Shown in pieces: positions 1 to 8,450 of a stretch of 64,000 nt of DNA. The stretch's first letter is position 1; the number at the start of each line of letters is the position of its first letter. The stretch comes from CAZOSF01 sp964582415. GTDB taxonomy: Bacteria; Bacteroidota; Bacteroidia; Flavobacteriales; Flavobacteriaceae. The stretch covers positions 1 through 64,000 of the forward strand of contig CAZOSF010000002.1 of assembly GCA_964582415.1 (NCBI GenBank). Direction: 5' to 3'. The notes under the pieces were generated by a model. It searched no databases. It was not told the DNA's origin and saw only the letters and a program-made list of their open reading frames with translations. The translations under genes were made by a program, and so were the position numbers.

Positions 1-895
1 GATCATCCTTGTCTTTGGCCTTAGCCATATATTTTTTAGTATCACCACCATCTTCCTTAATCGCCTCTAACATTTCGATTACCGCTTGGTTGGCACCACC
101 ATGAAGTGGTCCCCACAGCGCGGAAATACCAGCAGAAATGGAAGCGAACAATCCGGCATGGGAAGAACCTACCAATCGAACCGTCGAAGTAGAACAGTTT
201 TGCTCATGATCGGCGTGAAGGATCAATAATTTGTCCATGGCATTCACCACCACTGGGTTACATTTATATTCCCCGGATGGTTTCTTATACATCATCTTCA
301 GGAAGTTGTTCACATAAGGAAGGGTTTCATCACCATAGTCTAATGGCAATCCCATTCGTTTGCGATAGGTCCATGCAGTCAAAACAGGGAACTTACCTAA
401 AAGTCTAACGATAGCACGGTACATGTCGGCTTCGCTTTCCACATTCACAGATGATGGGTTAAACGCAATCAGTGCGCTGGTTAAAGAGGATAGCACACCC
501 ATTGGATGGGCCGATTGAGGGAATCCATCCAGAATTTTTTTCATGTCCTCTGCGACGATGGATTGCTCTTTAATATCGTTATGAAATTTTTGTAATTCCT
601 CACGATTGGGCAATTCCCCGAAAATCAATAGATAACAAACCTCCAAGAAGTCGGCTTTGTCTGCCAAATCCTCAATGGAGTAACCACGATAACGAAGAAT
701 TCCATTTTCGCCATCCAAAAAAGTGATGGCACTTTCACATGAGCCGGTGTTTTTGAAACCAGGATCAAGAGTGACTACGCCACTCGTGGCGGCTCTTAGA
801 TTTTTAATATCAATGGCTACTTCATTTTCAGTTCCTACGGTCATGGGAAATTCAAATTTCTTCCCATCAATTTCCAGTGTGGCTATTCCAGACAT
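1..895 (-). CDS. gltA: Citrate synthase, 3'-truncated by the window edge
   Basis: Condenses acetyl-CoA and oxaloacetate to citrate, the entry step of the TCA cycle, in the cytoplasm. The start ATG lies at 895-893 and the frame stays open for 298 codons to the window edge, so roughly the last third of a usual ~430-residue protein is missing. The N-terminal beta domain typical of the hexameric, NADH-sensitive type is visible (MSGIATLEIDGKKFEFP), followed by conserved family segments LHADHEQNCSTSTVR and the active-site stretch GPLHGGANQAV with its catalytic His. The catalytic Asp would lie outside the window. The gene sits behind the enolase terminator and probably has its own promoter (945-973). 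The family call is firm; only the end is unknown. Confidence 0.95.
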   Translation of the reverse strand, partial: MSGIATLEIDGKKFEFPMTVGTENEVAIDIKNLRAATSGVVTLDPGFKNTGSCESAITFLDGENGILRYRGYSIEDLADKADFLEVCYLLIFGELPNREELQKFHNDIKEQSIVAEDMKKILDGFPQSAHPMGVLSSLTSALIAFNPSSVNVESEADMYRAIVRLLGKFPVLTAWTYRKRMGLPLDYGDETLPYVNNFLKMMYKKPSGEYKCNPVVVNAMDKLLILHADHEQNCSTSTVRLVGSSHAGLFASISAGISALWGPLHGGANQAVIEMLEAIKEDGGDTKKYMAKAKDKDD

Positions 896-944
896 AATAT
901 ATATTTATAGGGTTTTAGGGGTTTATCAACGGATTGCTAATTTA

Positions 945-973
945 CAAAATAATACCCGTTTTTTTTAAGCAAA
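945..973 (-). promoter_or_regulatory. Putative gltA promoter
   Basis: On the minus strand a TTTG (-33, at 970-973) is followed after 18 nt by TATTTTG (945-951). This is one base short of the Bacteroidota consensus TAnnTTTG. It lies about 50 nt upstream of the gltA ATG and just past the enolase terminator. The shortened -7 box keeps this tentative. Confidence 0.4.
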
Positions 974-1021
974 TGGTAACACAAAGGGGTTAAATAATCC
1001 TTAAAACGAGGATACCCTTAC

Positions 1022-1050
1022 AAAACAAAAAAACCTGCCCGAGGGCAGGT
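1022..1050 (-). terminator. Rho-independent terminator of eno
   Basis: Arms ACCTGCCC (1033-1040) and GGGCAGGT (1043-1050) form a GC-rich stem with a very small loop. On the minus strand a run of seven T follows. It lies about 30 nt after the enolase stop and separates eno from gltA. Confidence 0.85.
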
Positions 1051-1078
1051 ATGATATTTATCATTTTAGAGGGCAATA

Positions 1079-2365
1079 TTAGATTTTGAAGGCCTTTTCC
1101 CGTGGATAATAGGCCACTTCCCCCAATTCCTCCTCGATGCGAAGCAATTGATTGTATTTAGCCATACGATCACTACGGGATGCAGAACCCGTTTTGATCT
1201 GTCCGGTATTCAATGCCACAGCCAAATCGGCAATGGTATTGTCTTCCGTTTCCCCGCTTCGATGCGACATCACACAGGTATAGCCTGCATTCTGTGCCAT
1301 ATTCACTGCGGCAATGGTTTCACTGAGTGTACCAATCTGATTCACTTTGATCAGAATCGAATTTGCGATTCCCTCTTTGATTCCACGAGAAAGACGCTCT
1401 ACATTGGTTACGAACAAATCGTCCCCAACCAATTGCACTTTATTTCCGATCTTCTCGGTTAAGTACTTCCATCCTTCCCAATCATTTTCATCCATACCAT
1501 CCTCGATGGAAATAATTGGATACTTTTCGCAAAGCTCAGCCAAATAATCGGCTTGTTCCTGAGAGGTTCTTACTTTACCGGAAGCGCCTTCGAACTTCGT
1601 ATAATCGTATTTTCCGTTTTCATAAAATTCGGCAGACGCACAATCCAATGCAATCATCACTTCCTCTCCTACCTTATACCCAGCCTTTTCAATGGCTTTA
1701 GCAATGGTTTCAAGCGCATCTTCAGTACCATCAAGGGTAGGAGCAAATCCACCTTCATCTCCCACTGCCGTACTCAAACCTCTATCATGCAACACTTTCT
1801 TAAGATTGTGGAAGATCTCTGAACCCATTTGCATAGCCTGAGTAAAGCTATTGGCTTTTACGGGCATGATCATGAACTCCTGGAAGGCAATGGGCGCATC
1901 ACTATGGGAACCGCCATTGATGATATTCATCATGGGTACGGGTAGGGTTTTCGCAGCAACACCTCCTACGTATCTGAACAACGGAATCCCCAATTCATTC
2001 GCGGCCGCCTTTGCTGCCGCCAAGGAAACGCCTAAAATGGCATTGGCCCCTAACTTGGATTTGTTCTTGGTACCATCCAATTCGATCATGATTCGATCGA
2101 TTTCTTCCTGATCGAACACCGAAATACCCAACAAGGTTCCGGCGATCTTACCGTTTACATTTTCCACAGCTTGAAGCACTCCTTTTCCCATATAAGCAGA
2201 TCCACCATCTCGTAATTCCACAGCTTCATGCTCTCCAGTAGAGGCTCCTGAGGGAACAGCAGCCCTTCCTACAAATCCGTTTTCAGTAATCACATCAACT
2301 TCCACCGTAGGGTTTCCACGGGAATCGAATATCTGACGTGCATGTATATCGATAATTATACTCAT
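1079..2365 (-). CDS. eno: Enolase (phosphopyruvate hydratase)
   Basis: Catalyses 2-phosphoglycerate to phosphoenolpyruvate in glycolysis and gluconeogenesis. It is a 428-residue protein, the normal bacterial length. Visible motifs include the N-terminal IDIHARQIFDSRGNPTVEV, the GGSHSD loop, metal-binding SIEDGMDENDW and VGDDLF, and the C-terminal signature SHRSGETEDNTIADLAV with KTGS(A)SRSDR. The ATG at 2365 begins exactly at the conserved N-terminus. Terminators on both sides (2483-2502 upstream, 1022-1050 downstream) make it a single-gene transcript. Placement of eno and carA just beyond rplQ is common in Flavobacteriia, as far as I know. Confidence 0.98.
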   Translation of the reverse strand: MSIIIDIHARQIFDSRGNPTVEVDVITENGFVGRAAVPSGASTGEHEAVELRDGGSAYMGKGVLQAVENVNGKIAGTLLGISVFDQEEIDRIMIELDGTKNKSKLGANAILGVSLAAAKAAANELGIPLFRYVGGVAAKTLPVPMMNIINGGSHSDAPIAFQEFMIMPVKANSFTQAMQMGSEIFHNLKKVLHDRGLSTAVGDEGGFAPTLDGTEDALETIAKAIEKAGYKVGEEVMIALDCASAEFYENGKYDYTKFEGASGKVRTSQEQADYLAELCEKYPIISIEDGMDENDWEGWKYLTEKIGNKVQLVGDDLFVTNVERLSRGIKEGIANSILIKVNQIGTLSETIAAVNMAQNAGYTCVMSHRSGETEDNTIADLAVALNTGQIKTGSASRSDRMAKYNQLLRIEEELGEVAYYPREKAFKI

Positions 2366-2389
2366 CTGGTTTGGTTTATGAATTTCACG

Positions 2390-2397
2390 TAAAGATA
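2390..2397 (-). promoter_or_regulatory. Possible eno -7 box
   Basis: TATCTTTA on the minus strand, one mismatch from TAnnTTTG, lies 25 nt before the eno ATG. I see no convincing TTTG at -33. A promoter is expected here because the upstream gene carA ends in a terminator. Confidence 0.3.
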
Positions 2398-2475
2398 CAA
2401 AACCGCATCATTATGAATTGGGGTTTTTTCCAATAAACCGCAGGTTTTCATACGATAACGTTTTCGATAAAGGCC

Positions 2476-2502
2476 ATAAAAAAAGCCCTTATTAAAGGGC
2501 TT
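2476..2502 (-). terminator. carA terminator that contains the carA stop codon
   Basis: Arms AAGCCCTT (2483-2490) and AAGGGCTT (2495-2502) surround the loop ATTA, which holds the complement of the carA TAA stop (2492-2494). On the minus strand the last Ala-Leu codons form the 5' arm and a T-run follows the 3' arm. Coding end and terminator therefore share the same bases. Confidence 0.85.
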
Positions 2503-3616
2503 CTTGCATGGTATGTCTTTCAATATTTTCCACAAACTGATCGAACAGATAAGAGGCATCGTGAGGGCCAGGACTTGCCTCTGGATGGTACTGTACCGAG
2601 AAAGCGGGTTTGTCTTTCAACTCTATTCCAGCAACAGTCTGGTCGTTCAGGTGTATATGGGTAATCGCCACATTGGGGTGTGCTTCTGTTTCTTCCCTAT
2701 TGATTGCAAATCCGTGGTTTTGGGAAGTAATCTCCCCTTTACCGGTTTTCAAATTGATAATAGGATGGTTAATTCCACGATGACCGTGGTGCATTTTATA
2801 GGTGGATATCCCTTGTGAAAGGGCCAATACTTGGTGTCCTAAACAAATTCCAAATACGGGCTTTCCTTCATCCAACACTTTTGTAGTGGTTTCAATGGCC
2901 GCCTTTAACGGTTCTGGATCTCCAGGGCCATTACTGATAAAATATCCGTGTGGATTGAAAGATTTCAAATCCTCATAACTCGCATCATATGGGAATACTT
3001 TGATATAGCAATCTCTTGCCGCCAAATTGCGAAGAATGTTTTTCTTGATTCCCAAGTCTAGTGCCGATACGCGATATTTTGCATTTTCATCTCCCCAATA
3101 GTAGGGTTCCTTGGTAGAAACTTGAGACGCCAACTCCAAACCATTCATGTCGGGAACTTCCGCAAGCTGCTTTTTTAATCCTTCAATGTTGTCGACCTCT
3201 GTTGAGATGACCGCATTCATGGCTCCATTATCCCGGATATAACTCACCAAGGCACGGGTATCCACGTCGCTAATGGCCAAAAGATTGTGTTCGTTCAGAA
3301 ATTCTTCCAGGGAAGCATCTGCGTCATGACGCGAATAGTGGTAACTAAAATTGCGACATATCAATCCGGCAATTTTAATTCCTTCCGATTCTACCTCGTC
3401 CTTGTTGGTTCCGTAGTTTCCAATATGGGCATTGGTGGTAACCATCAATTGACCGTAATAGGAAGGATCTGTAAAAATCTCCTGGTAACCGGTCATTCCC
3501 GTATTAAAACATACTTCCCCGAAGGCCGAACCTTCTTTTTCACCAACGGCCTTACCATAAAAAATCGTCCCGTCGGCCAATAAAATAAGTGCTTTCTTTC
3601 GTGTTTGATACTTCAT
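2492..3616 (-). CDS. carA: Carbamoyl-phosphate synthase small (glutaminase) subunit
   Basis: Hydrolyses glutamine and channels ammonia to CarB to make carbamoyl phosphate for pyrimidine and arginine synthesis. It has 374 residues, the usual length. The N-terminal CPSase domain (ALILLADGTIFYGKAVG, NTGMTGYQEIFTDPSYYGQ) is followed by a class I glutamine amidotransferase domain. That domain carries the nucleophile Cys in FGICLGHQVLALS and the His/Glu pair in VQYHPEASPGP. carB is not adjacent. The gene is isolated between the rplQ terminator and its own terminator, which overlaps the stop codon. Confidence 0.97.
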   Translation of the reverse strand: MKYQTRKKALILLADGTIFYGKAVGEKEGSAFGEVCFNTGMTGYQEIFTDPSYYGQLMVTTNAHIGNYGTNKDEVESEGIKIAGLICRNFSYHYSRHDADASLEEFLNEHNLLAISDVDTRALVSYIRDNGAMNAVISTEVDNIEGLKKQLAEVPDMNGLELASQVSTKEPYYWGDENAKYRVSALDLGIKKNILRNLAARDCYIKVFPYDASYEDLKSFNPHGYFISNGPGDPEPLKAAIETTTKVLDEGKPVFGICLGHQVLALSQGISTYKMHHGHRGINHPIINLKTGKGEITSQNHGFAINREETEAHPNVAITHIHLNDQTVAGIELKDKPAFSVQYHPEASPGPHDASYLFDQFVENIERHTMQEAL

Positions 3617-3633
3617 TTAGAACAAGTGTTTGG

Positions 3634-3641
3634 CAAAAATA
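3634..3641 (-). promoter_or_regulatory. Possible carA -7 box
   Basis: TATTTTTG on the minus strand is a perfect TAnnTTTG and lies 18 nt before the carA ATG, directly after the T-run of the rplQ terminator. The -33 position falls inside that terminator hairpin and has no TTTG, so the promoter is uncertain. Confidence 0.35.
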
Positions 3642-3644
3642 CTA

Positions 3645-3680
3645 TAAAAAAAGGGACTAACTGAAATCGTTAGTCCCTTT
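3645..3680 (-). terminator. Terminator of the ribosomal protein run (after rplQ)
   Basis: Arms AAAGGGACTAAC (3650-3661) and GTTAGTCCCTTT (3669-3680) pair over 12 bp around a 7-nt loop. On the minus strand the stem runs into eight T. It lies 24 nt after the rplQ stop and is the only strong terminator-like structure I see from rpsL to here. Confidence 0.9.
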
Positions 3681-3704
3681 CTATTTTCAAATGAAAAATT
3701 CATT

Positions 3705-4187
3705 CTATTCTTCTTCCTTAGAGGCTTTTGGTTGTGCAACAGGAGCAGCAGCTGGTGCAGCGGCGCCTTTTCCTCTTCGGCTTCTACGGGTAGATTTCTT
3801 CTTGGAATCCTTCCCGGCGTTGTATGTTTCGTTGTAATCAACCAACTCGATCATGGCCATATCGGCGTTATCTCCCAATCGGTTCCCCAATTTAATGATT
3901 CGGGTGTATCCCCCTGGACGATCCCCAACTTTTACAGCAACCTCGCGGAAAAGCTCGGTTACGGCATCTTTCTGACGTAGTCGACTAAAAACGATACGAC
4001 GGTTGTGGGTAGTATCCTCTTTGGATTTAGTTACCAAAGGCTCGACAAACAGCTTCAAAGCTTTGGCTTTCGCCAAGGTGGTGTTGATTCTTTTGTGTTC
4101 AATTAGGGAACAGGCCATGTTTGCCAACATCGACTTTCTGTGAGCCGTTTGTCTTCCCAAGTGATTGATTTTCTTTCCGTGTCTCAT
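3705..4187 (-). CDS. rplQ: Ribosomal protein bL17
   Basis: Large-subunit protein near the exit tunnel. It has 160 residues against about 120-130 in many bacteria. The conserved core begins MRHGKKINHLGRQTAHRKSM and reaches about residue 125. The extra C-terminus is a low-complexity tail rich in Lys/Arg, then Ala/Pro, ending in acidic residues. It is the last gene of the alpha operon, 70 nt after rpoA, and is followed by a strong terminator. Confidence 0.98.
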   Translation of the reverse strand: MRHGKKINHLGRQTAHRKSMLANMACSLIEHKRINTTLAKAKALKLFVEPLVTKSKEDTTHNRRIVFSRLRQKDAVTELFREVAVKVGDRPGGYTRIIKLGNRLGDNADMAMIELVDYNETYNAGKDSKKKSTRRSRRGKGAAAPAAAPVAQPKASKEEE

Positions 4188-4257
4188 GACATTCTTTGTT
4201 TAATCGCCATCTTGCTACCAAACCACATTGTAAGTGGGAGCAAATTATGGCGTATTA

Positions 4258-5250
4258 CTACTCTTTATCTAATTTGTATTTGGATAGATCCATACCGAAA
4301 TTCAATCCTTTGGTGCTCACTAGTTCTTCTAGCTCCGTCAAAGATTTCTTACCGAAGTTTCGGAATTTCATCAAATCGTTTTTGTTATAGGATACCAAGT
4401 CTCCCAATGTATCTACTTCAGCTGCCTTCAAACAGTTCAACGCACGAACAGAAAGATCCAAATCGATCAATTTGGTCTTCAATAGCTGACGCATATGAAG
4501 GGATTCCTCATCGTAGGTTTCTGTTTGTGCAATTTCATCGGCCTCCAAAGTGATACGCTCATCGCTGAACAACATGAAGTGATGAATCAAGGTTTTAGCT
4601 GCTTCCGTCAATGCATCTTTAGGATGAATAGAACCATCGGTTAGGATTTCGAAAACCAATTTTTCGTAATCGGTTTTTTGTTCTACACGGTAGTTCTCGA
4701 TACTATACTTTACGTTTTTAATAGGCGTATAGATAGAATCTGTAAAAATAGTACCTAGCGGTGCATTGGCTTTTTTATTCTCTTCTGCAGGAACATAACC
4801 ACGACCTTTTTCGATAGTGATCTCAAAATTAAGGTTCACTTTTGGATCCATGTTGCAAATCACCAATTCGGGATTTAGCACTTGGAAACCAGAGATGAAC
4901 TTCTGAAAATCACCAGCGGTCAATTGCTCGGCTCCGGATACAGAAATAGTTACTGTCTCATTATCGATTTCGTCAATTTGTCTTTTGAAACGTACTTGTT
5001 TCAAGTTCAAGACAATCTCCGTTACATCTTCCACTACACCAGAAATCGTTGAGAATTCATGATCCACTCCTTCTATACGAACGGAGGTGATGGCAAAACC
5101 TTCCAAAGAGGAAAGTAGTACGCGTCGTAAGGCGTTACCAACGGTCAATCCGTAACCAGGTTCCAAAGGACGAAATTCAAATTTCCCTTCGAAATCTGTT
5201 GAATTGATCATGATAACTTTATCAGGCTTCTGAAAACTAAATACTGCCAT
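4258..5250 (-). CDS. rpoA: RNA polymerase alpha subunit
   Basis: Forms the dimer that scaffolds beta and beta' assembly and contacts upstream DNA and activators. It has 330 residues. The N-terminal domain carries FRPLEPGYGLTVGNALRRVL and EGVDHEFSTISGVVEDV. The C-terminal helix-hairpin-helix domain (LSVRALNCLKAAEVDTLGDL, KFRNFGKKSLTELEE) is complete. It lies 24 nt after rpsD and before rplQ, the normal alpha-operon order. Confidence 0.98.
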   Translation of the reverse strand: MAVFSFQKPDKVIMINSTDFEGKFEFRPLEPGYGLTVGNALRRVLLSSLEGFAITSVRIEGVDHEFSTISGVVEDVTEIVLNLKQVRFKRQIDEIDNETVTISVSGAEQLTAGDFQKFISGFQVLNPELVICNMDPKVNLNFEITIEKGRGYVPAEENKKANAPLGTIFTDSIYTPIKNVKYSIENYRVEQKTDYEKLVFEILTDGSIHPKDALTEAAKTLIHHFMLFSDERITLEADEIAQTETYDEESLHMRQLLKTKLIDLDLSVRALNCLKAAEVDTLGDLVSYNKNDLMKFRNFGKKSLTELEELVSTKGLNFGMDLSKYKLDKE

Positions 5251-5274
5251 AATGTGACTCGTGTGTGTTTAAGA

Positions 5275-5880
5275 TTATTTAGAATACAATTCGACGATGA
5301 ATTGCTCGTTGATATTCTCTGGAATTTGCAGACGACTTGGAACGGAAACAAAAGTACCTTCTTTCTTTTCACTGTTCCAGCTAATCCACTCATATACTTT
5401 GCTATTGTTAGCCAATGAGTTTTCGATTGCTTCCAAAGATTTGGATTTTTCTCTTACCCCAACCACGTCTCCGGGTTTCAATTGGTAAGAAGGAATGTTT
5501 ACTTTTTCTCCATTCACGGTAATGTGACGGTGAGAAACAAACTGACGGGCTGCTGCACGGGTTGGTGCAATTCCCATACGGAATACCACATTGTCTAAAC
5601 GAGACTCACACAATTGAAGCAGTACCTCACCGGTAATACCTTGCGCTGCAGTTGCACGTTTAAACATGTTACGGAACTGACGCTCAAGAATACCATAAGT
5701 ATATTTCGCTTTTTGCTTTTCAGCTAGCTGAATAGCATATTCCGACTTTTTGGATCTTCTACGGTTCTGACCGTGTTGTCCTGGAGGGTAATTTCTTTTT
5801 TCGAAGGATTTATCTTCGCCAAAAATCGCTTCACCGAATTTACGGGCGATTTTCGTTTTTGGACCAGTATATCTTGCCAT
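5275..5880 (-). CDS. rpsD: Ribosomal protein uS4
   Basis: Primary 16S rRNA binding protein of the small subunit. In E. coli it also represses the alpha operon by binding mRNA. It has 201 residues, the usual length, starting MARYTGPKTKIARKFGE, with an S4 RNA-binding domain around residues 95-150 (ESRLDNVVFRMGIAPTRAAARQ, HITVNGEKVNIPSY). The N-terminal region lacks the CxxC-type zinc cluster seen in some S4 proteins. The 84-nt gap upstream is unusually long for this operon and holds a candidate hairpin (5907-5932). Confidence 0.98.
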   Translation of the reverse strand: MARYTGPKTKIARKFGEAIFGEDKSFEKRNYPPGQHGQNRRRSKKSEYAIQLAEKQKAKYTYGILERQFRNMFKRATAAQGITGEVLLQLCESRLDNVVFRMGIAPTRAAARQFVSHRHITVNGEKVNIPSYQLKPGDVVGVREKSKSLEAIENSLANNSKVYEWISWNSEKKEGTFVSVPSRLQIPENINEQFIVELYSK

Positions 5881-5906
5881 TTTTAAAAATTGAATTTTGA
5901 AGGGAA

Positions 5907-5932
5907 AACTAAATTAAGGTCATCCTTTAGTT
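5907..5932 (-). promoter_or_regulatory. Hairpin in the rpsK-rpsD gap, possible S4 mRNA target
   Basis: AACTAAA (5907-5913) and TTTAGTT (5926-5932) can pair around a 12-nt loop. GGAA and TTCC further out could extend the stem past a bulge. There is no long T-run, so it does not look like a terminator. It lies 27 nt before the rpsD start. Autogenous S4 control is an inference from position only. Confidence 0.3.
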
Positions 5933-5964
5933 CTCGTTTTCCTTCCGTTTACTATTAGATTAAA

Positions 5965-6366
5965 TTATACTCTTCTACGTTTTGGAGGTCGACACCCGTT
6001 ATGTGGCATTGGAGTTACATCGATGATTTCGGTAACTTCGATTCCCGCATTGTGGATAGAACGGATGGCAGATTCCCTTCCGTTTCCAGGACCCTTAACA
6101 TATACTTTTACTTTGCGCAATCCTGCGTCGTGAGCAACGGCTGCGGCATCCTCAGCAGCCAATTGAGCAGCGTAAGGCGTATTTTTCTTGGATCCTCTAA
6201 AGCCCATTTTACCGGCTGAAGACCAAGAGATAACGTCTCCGTTTTTATTGGTCAACGAAACGATAATGTTGTTGAAAGAAGAAGCGATGTGCGCTTGTCC
6301 CGTAGCCTCAACATTTACTTTACGTTTCTTTGTGGTTTTCGTATTTTTTGAACTAGACTTTGCCAT
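5965..6366 (-). CDS. rpsK: Ribosomal protein uS11
   Basis: Small-subunit platform protein contacting the 3' end region of 16S rRNA. It has 133 residues. A basic N-terminal extension is followed by the family core: GQAHIASSFNNIIVSLT, SAGKMGFRGSKKNTPYAAQ, and the C-terminal DVTPMPHNGCRPPKRRRV. It lies 11 nt after rpsM in the standard alpha-operon order. Confidence 0.98.
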   Translation of the reverse strand: MAKSSSKNTKTTKKRKVNVEATGQAHIASSFNNIIVSLTNKNGDVISWSSAGKMGFRGSKKNTPYAAQLAAEDAAAVAHDAGLRKVKVYVKGPGNGRESAIRSIHNAGIEVTEIIDVTPMPHNGCRPPKRRRV

Positions 6367-6377
6367 ATCTCTAGGTA

Positions 6378-6752
6378 TTATTTAGTTGCCTTTTTCTTGT
6401 TAGCAACTGTTTTACGTTTTCCTTTTCTCGTCCTTGAGTTATTCTTGGTGCGTTGACCTCTCAAAGGAAGCCCAACTCTGTGTCGAATACCTCTGTAACA
6501 ACCAATATCCATCAAACGTTTGATGTTCAATTGGATTTCACTACGTAATTCACCTTCGATTTTGTAAGACCCAACAGCCTCACGAACAGCACCGATTTCA
6601 TCATCGGTCCAGTCGTCTACTTTTTTGTCTTCACTAACTCCGGCTTTTTCTAGTATTTCTTGGGCACGGCTTTTACCAATACCGAAGATATACGTTAACG
6701 CGATTACACCCCTTTTGTTTTTTGGGATATCTACACCAGCGATTCTTGCCAT
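6378..6752 (-). CDS. rpsM: Ribosomal protein uS13
   Basis: Small-subunit head protein that forms intersubunit bridges and contacts P-site tRNA. It has 124 residues, from MARIAGVDIPKNKRGVIALT to a Lys-rich tail. The signature GCYRGIRHRVGLPLRGQRTKNNSRTRKG is intact. The gene starts 2 nt after rpmJ ends. Confidence 0.98.
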   Translation of the reverse strand: MARIAGVDIPKNKRGVIALTYIFGIGKSRAQEILEKAGVSEDKKVDDWTDDEIGAVREAVGSYKIEGELRSEIQLNIKRLMDIGCYRGIRHRVGLPLRGQRTKNNSRTRKGKRKTVANKKKATK

Positions 6753-6754
6753 AA

Positions 6755-6871
6755 TTATCCTTGTCTTTGTTTAAATTTTGGATTCTTTTTGTTGATAACG
6801 TACAAGCGTCCTTTTCTGCGTACAATTTTGCAGTCGGCGCTTCTTTTCTTTATGGATGCTCTTACTTTCAT
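6755..6871 (-). CDS. rpmJ: Ribosomal protein bL36, zinc-free type
   Basis: A 38-residue protein read directly from the sequence, starting MKVRASIKKRSADCKIVRRK and ending KFKQRQG. It is a small 23S rRNA-binding protein. In zinc-binding L36 the ligands are three Cys and one His. Here only Cys14 remains; the others are Ser11, Asn27 and Phe32. This is the C-minus form. It lies between infA (6-nt gap) and rpsM (2-nt gap), the usual spc/alpha junction. Confidence 0.97.
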   Translation of the reverse strand: MKVRASIKKRSADCKIVRRKGRLYVINKKNPKFKQRQG

Positions 6872-6877
6872 CTCTTC

Positions 6878-7093
6878 TTAGTATCTATAAGTTATACGAG
6901 CCTTGCTTAAATCATAGGGGCTCATTTCTAATTTTACTTTATCTCCCGGCAGCAATTTGATATAGTGCATGCGCATTTTCCCAGAAATATGGGCCGTTAC
7001 GATATGACCATTTTCCAATTCTACACGGAACATTGCGTTCGACAATGCTTCCACGATGCTTCCATCTTGCTCTATTGCGGACTGCTTTGCCAT
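6878..7093 (-). CDS. infA: Translation initiation factor IF-1
   Basis: Binds the ribosomal A site during initiation with IF-2 and IF-3. It has 71 residues, the standard length, forming one S1-like OB fold. Family segments IEQDGSIVEALSNAMFRVEL, HISGKMRMHYIKLLPGDKV and SPYDLSKARITYRY are intact. The gene lies 1 nt after secY with no map or adk gene between them. Confidence 0.98.
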   Translation of the reverse strand: MAKQSAIEQDGSIVEALSNAMFRVELENGHIVTAHISGKMRMHYIKLLPGDKVKLEMSPYDLSKARITYRY

Positions 7094-7094
7094 A

Positions 7095-8438
7095 TTATGC
7101 TACTGCTTTTCTATTTTTTCCACTCTTCATTAGACCATCATAGTGACGATTCAATAAATAGGAATTGATTTGTTGCATCGTATCGATGGCTACCCCAACC
7201 ATAATCAGAAGGGACGTACCACCGTAGAATAATGCCCAACCTTGCTGGATTCCCAAAATCTTTACCACGAAAGCAGGGAAAATTGCAATCAACGCCAAGA
7301 AAATAGATCCTGGGAAGGTGATTTGCGACATTATACGGTCCAAATATTCGGCGGTATCCGTACCTGGTTTAATTCCAGGAATAAATCCGCCGCTTCTTTT
7401 CAAATCATCAGCCATCTTGTTGGTAGGCACGGTAATCGCAGTATAGAAATACGTAAAGATGATAATCAATAATGCGAAAACTAGGTTGTACCAGAAGCCA
7501 AATATATCACTGAAGGTAGCCTGAATCGATTGGGCCCAGTTGCTATCAGATAAACTTGCCACGGCTGCCGGAACGAACATAATCGCCTGGGCGAAGATGA
7601 TCGGCATTACCCCAGAAGCGTTCAGCTTCAAAGGGATAAATTGTCTGGCACCGAAAATGTTTTTCTCGTAGGCACCGCTGGCGGTTCTACGTGCATACTG
7701 AACAGGAATCTTACGAACTGCCATCACCAACATAATAGAGAGTAGGATGATGACGAACCAGATAACCAATTCGATCAAGATCATGATTAAACCACCGTTA
7801 GATTCCAATACTCTGGAAGCAAATTCCTGAGCAAAGGTAAGAGGAAGTCGAGCGATGATACCCACCATAATCAAAATGGAGATACCATTACCAATTCCTT
7901 TATCGGTGATTTTCTCACCCAGCCACATGGCAAAAATACAGCCTGTAACCAAGATGACAATTGAGGAAACATAGAACAATGCAGACTGACCCATTACAAA
8001 AGCTTCAGCGGGTACTCCCAACTGTGGAAGTCCTGCCAAATAACTAGGTGCCTGAATCAAACAGATCGCGATGGTTAACCAACGGGTAATCTGATTGATT
8101 TTCCTTCTACCACTTTCTCCTTCCTTCTGCAATTTCTGGAGGTAAGGAATGGCGATCTGCATCAACTGAACTACGATGGAAGCAGAGATGTACGGCATGA
8201 TTCCCAAAGCAAAAACCGAAGCATTGGCGAAAGCCCCTCCGGTAAATGCGTTCAATAATCCTCCGATACCACCAGAATCAAACTTTCCAGCGAATTCGCT
8301 CAATTTTGCAGCGTCGATACCTGGCAATACTACCTGAGCACCGAAGCGGTATACAAGGAGAAGTCCTAACGTAAGCGTTACACGGTTACGTAGTTCCTCG
8401 ATTTTATAAGCATTTTTTAAAGTCTCGATAAATTTCAT
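7095..8438 (-). CDS. secY: Protein translocase subunit SecY
   Basis: Channel-forming subunit of the SecYEG translocon in the inner membrane. With the ATG at 8438 it has 447 residues (MKFIETLKNAYKIEELRNRV). An upstream TTG at 8444 would add two residues and is less likely. Ten hydrophobic segments are expected and the sequence matches. The plug-region phrase ALGIMPYISASIVVQL and ITDKGIGNGISILI are clearly visible, as is the C-terminal cytoplasmic GIKPGTDTAEYLDRI. It follows rplO by 12 nt. Confidence 0.97.
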   Translation of the reverse strand: MKFIETLKNAYKIEELRNRVTLTLGLLLVYRFGAQVVLPGIDAAKLSEFAGKFDSGGIGGLLNAFTGGAFANASVFALGIMPYISASIVVQLMQIAIPYLQKLQKEGESGRRKINQITRWLTIAICLIQAPSYLAGLPQLGVPAEAFVMGQSALFYVSSIVILVTGCIFAMWLGEKITDKGIGNGISILIMVGIIARLPLTFAQEFASRVLESNGGLIMILIELVIWFVIILLSIMLVMAVRKIPVQYARRTASGAYEKNIFGARQFIPLKLNASGVMPIIFAQAIMFVPAAVASLSDSNWAQSIQATFSDIFGFWYNLVFALLIIIFTYFYTAITVPTNKMADDLKRSGGFIPGIKPGTDTAEYLDRIMSQITFPGSIFLALIAIFPAFVVKILGIQQGWALFYGGTSLLIMVGVAIDTMQQINSYLLNRHYDGLMKSGKNRKAVA

Positions 8439-8450
8439 CCTCAAAAAGAA

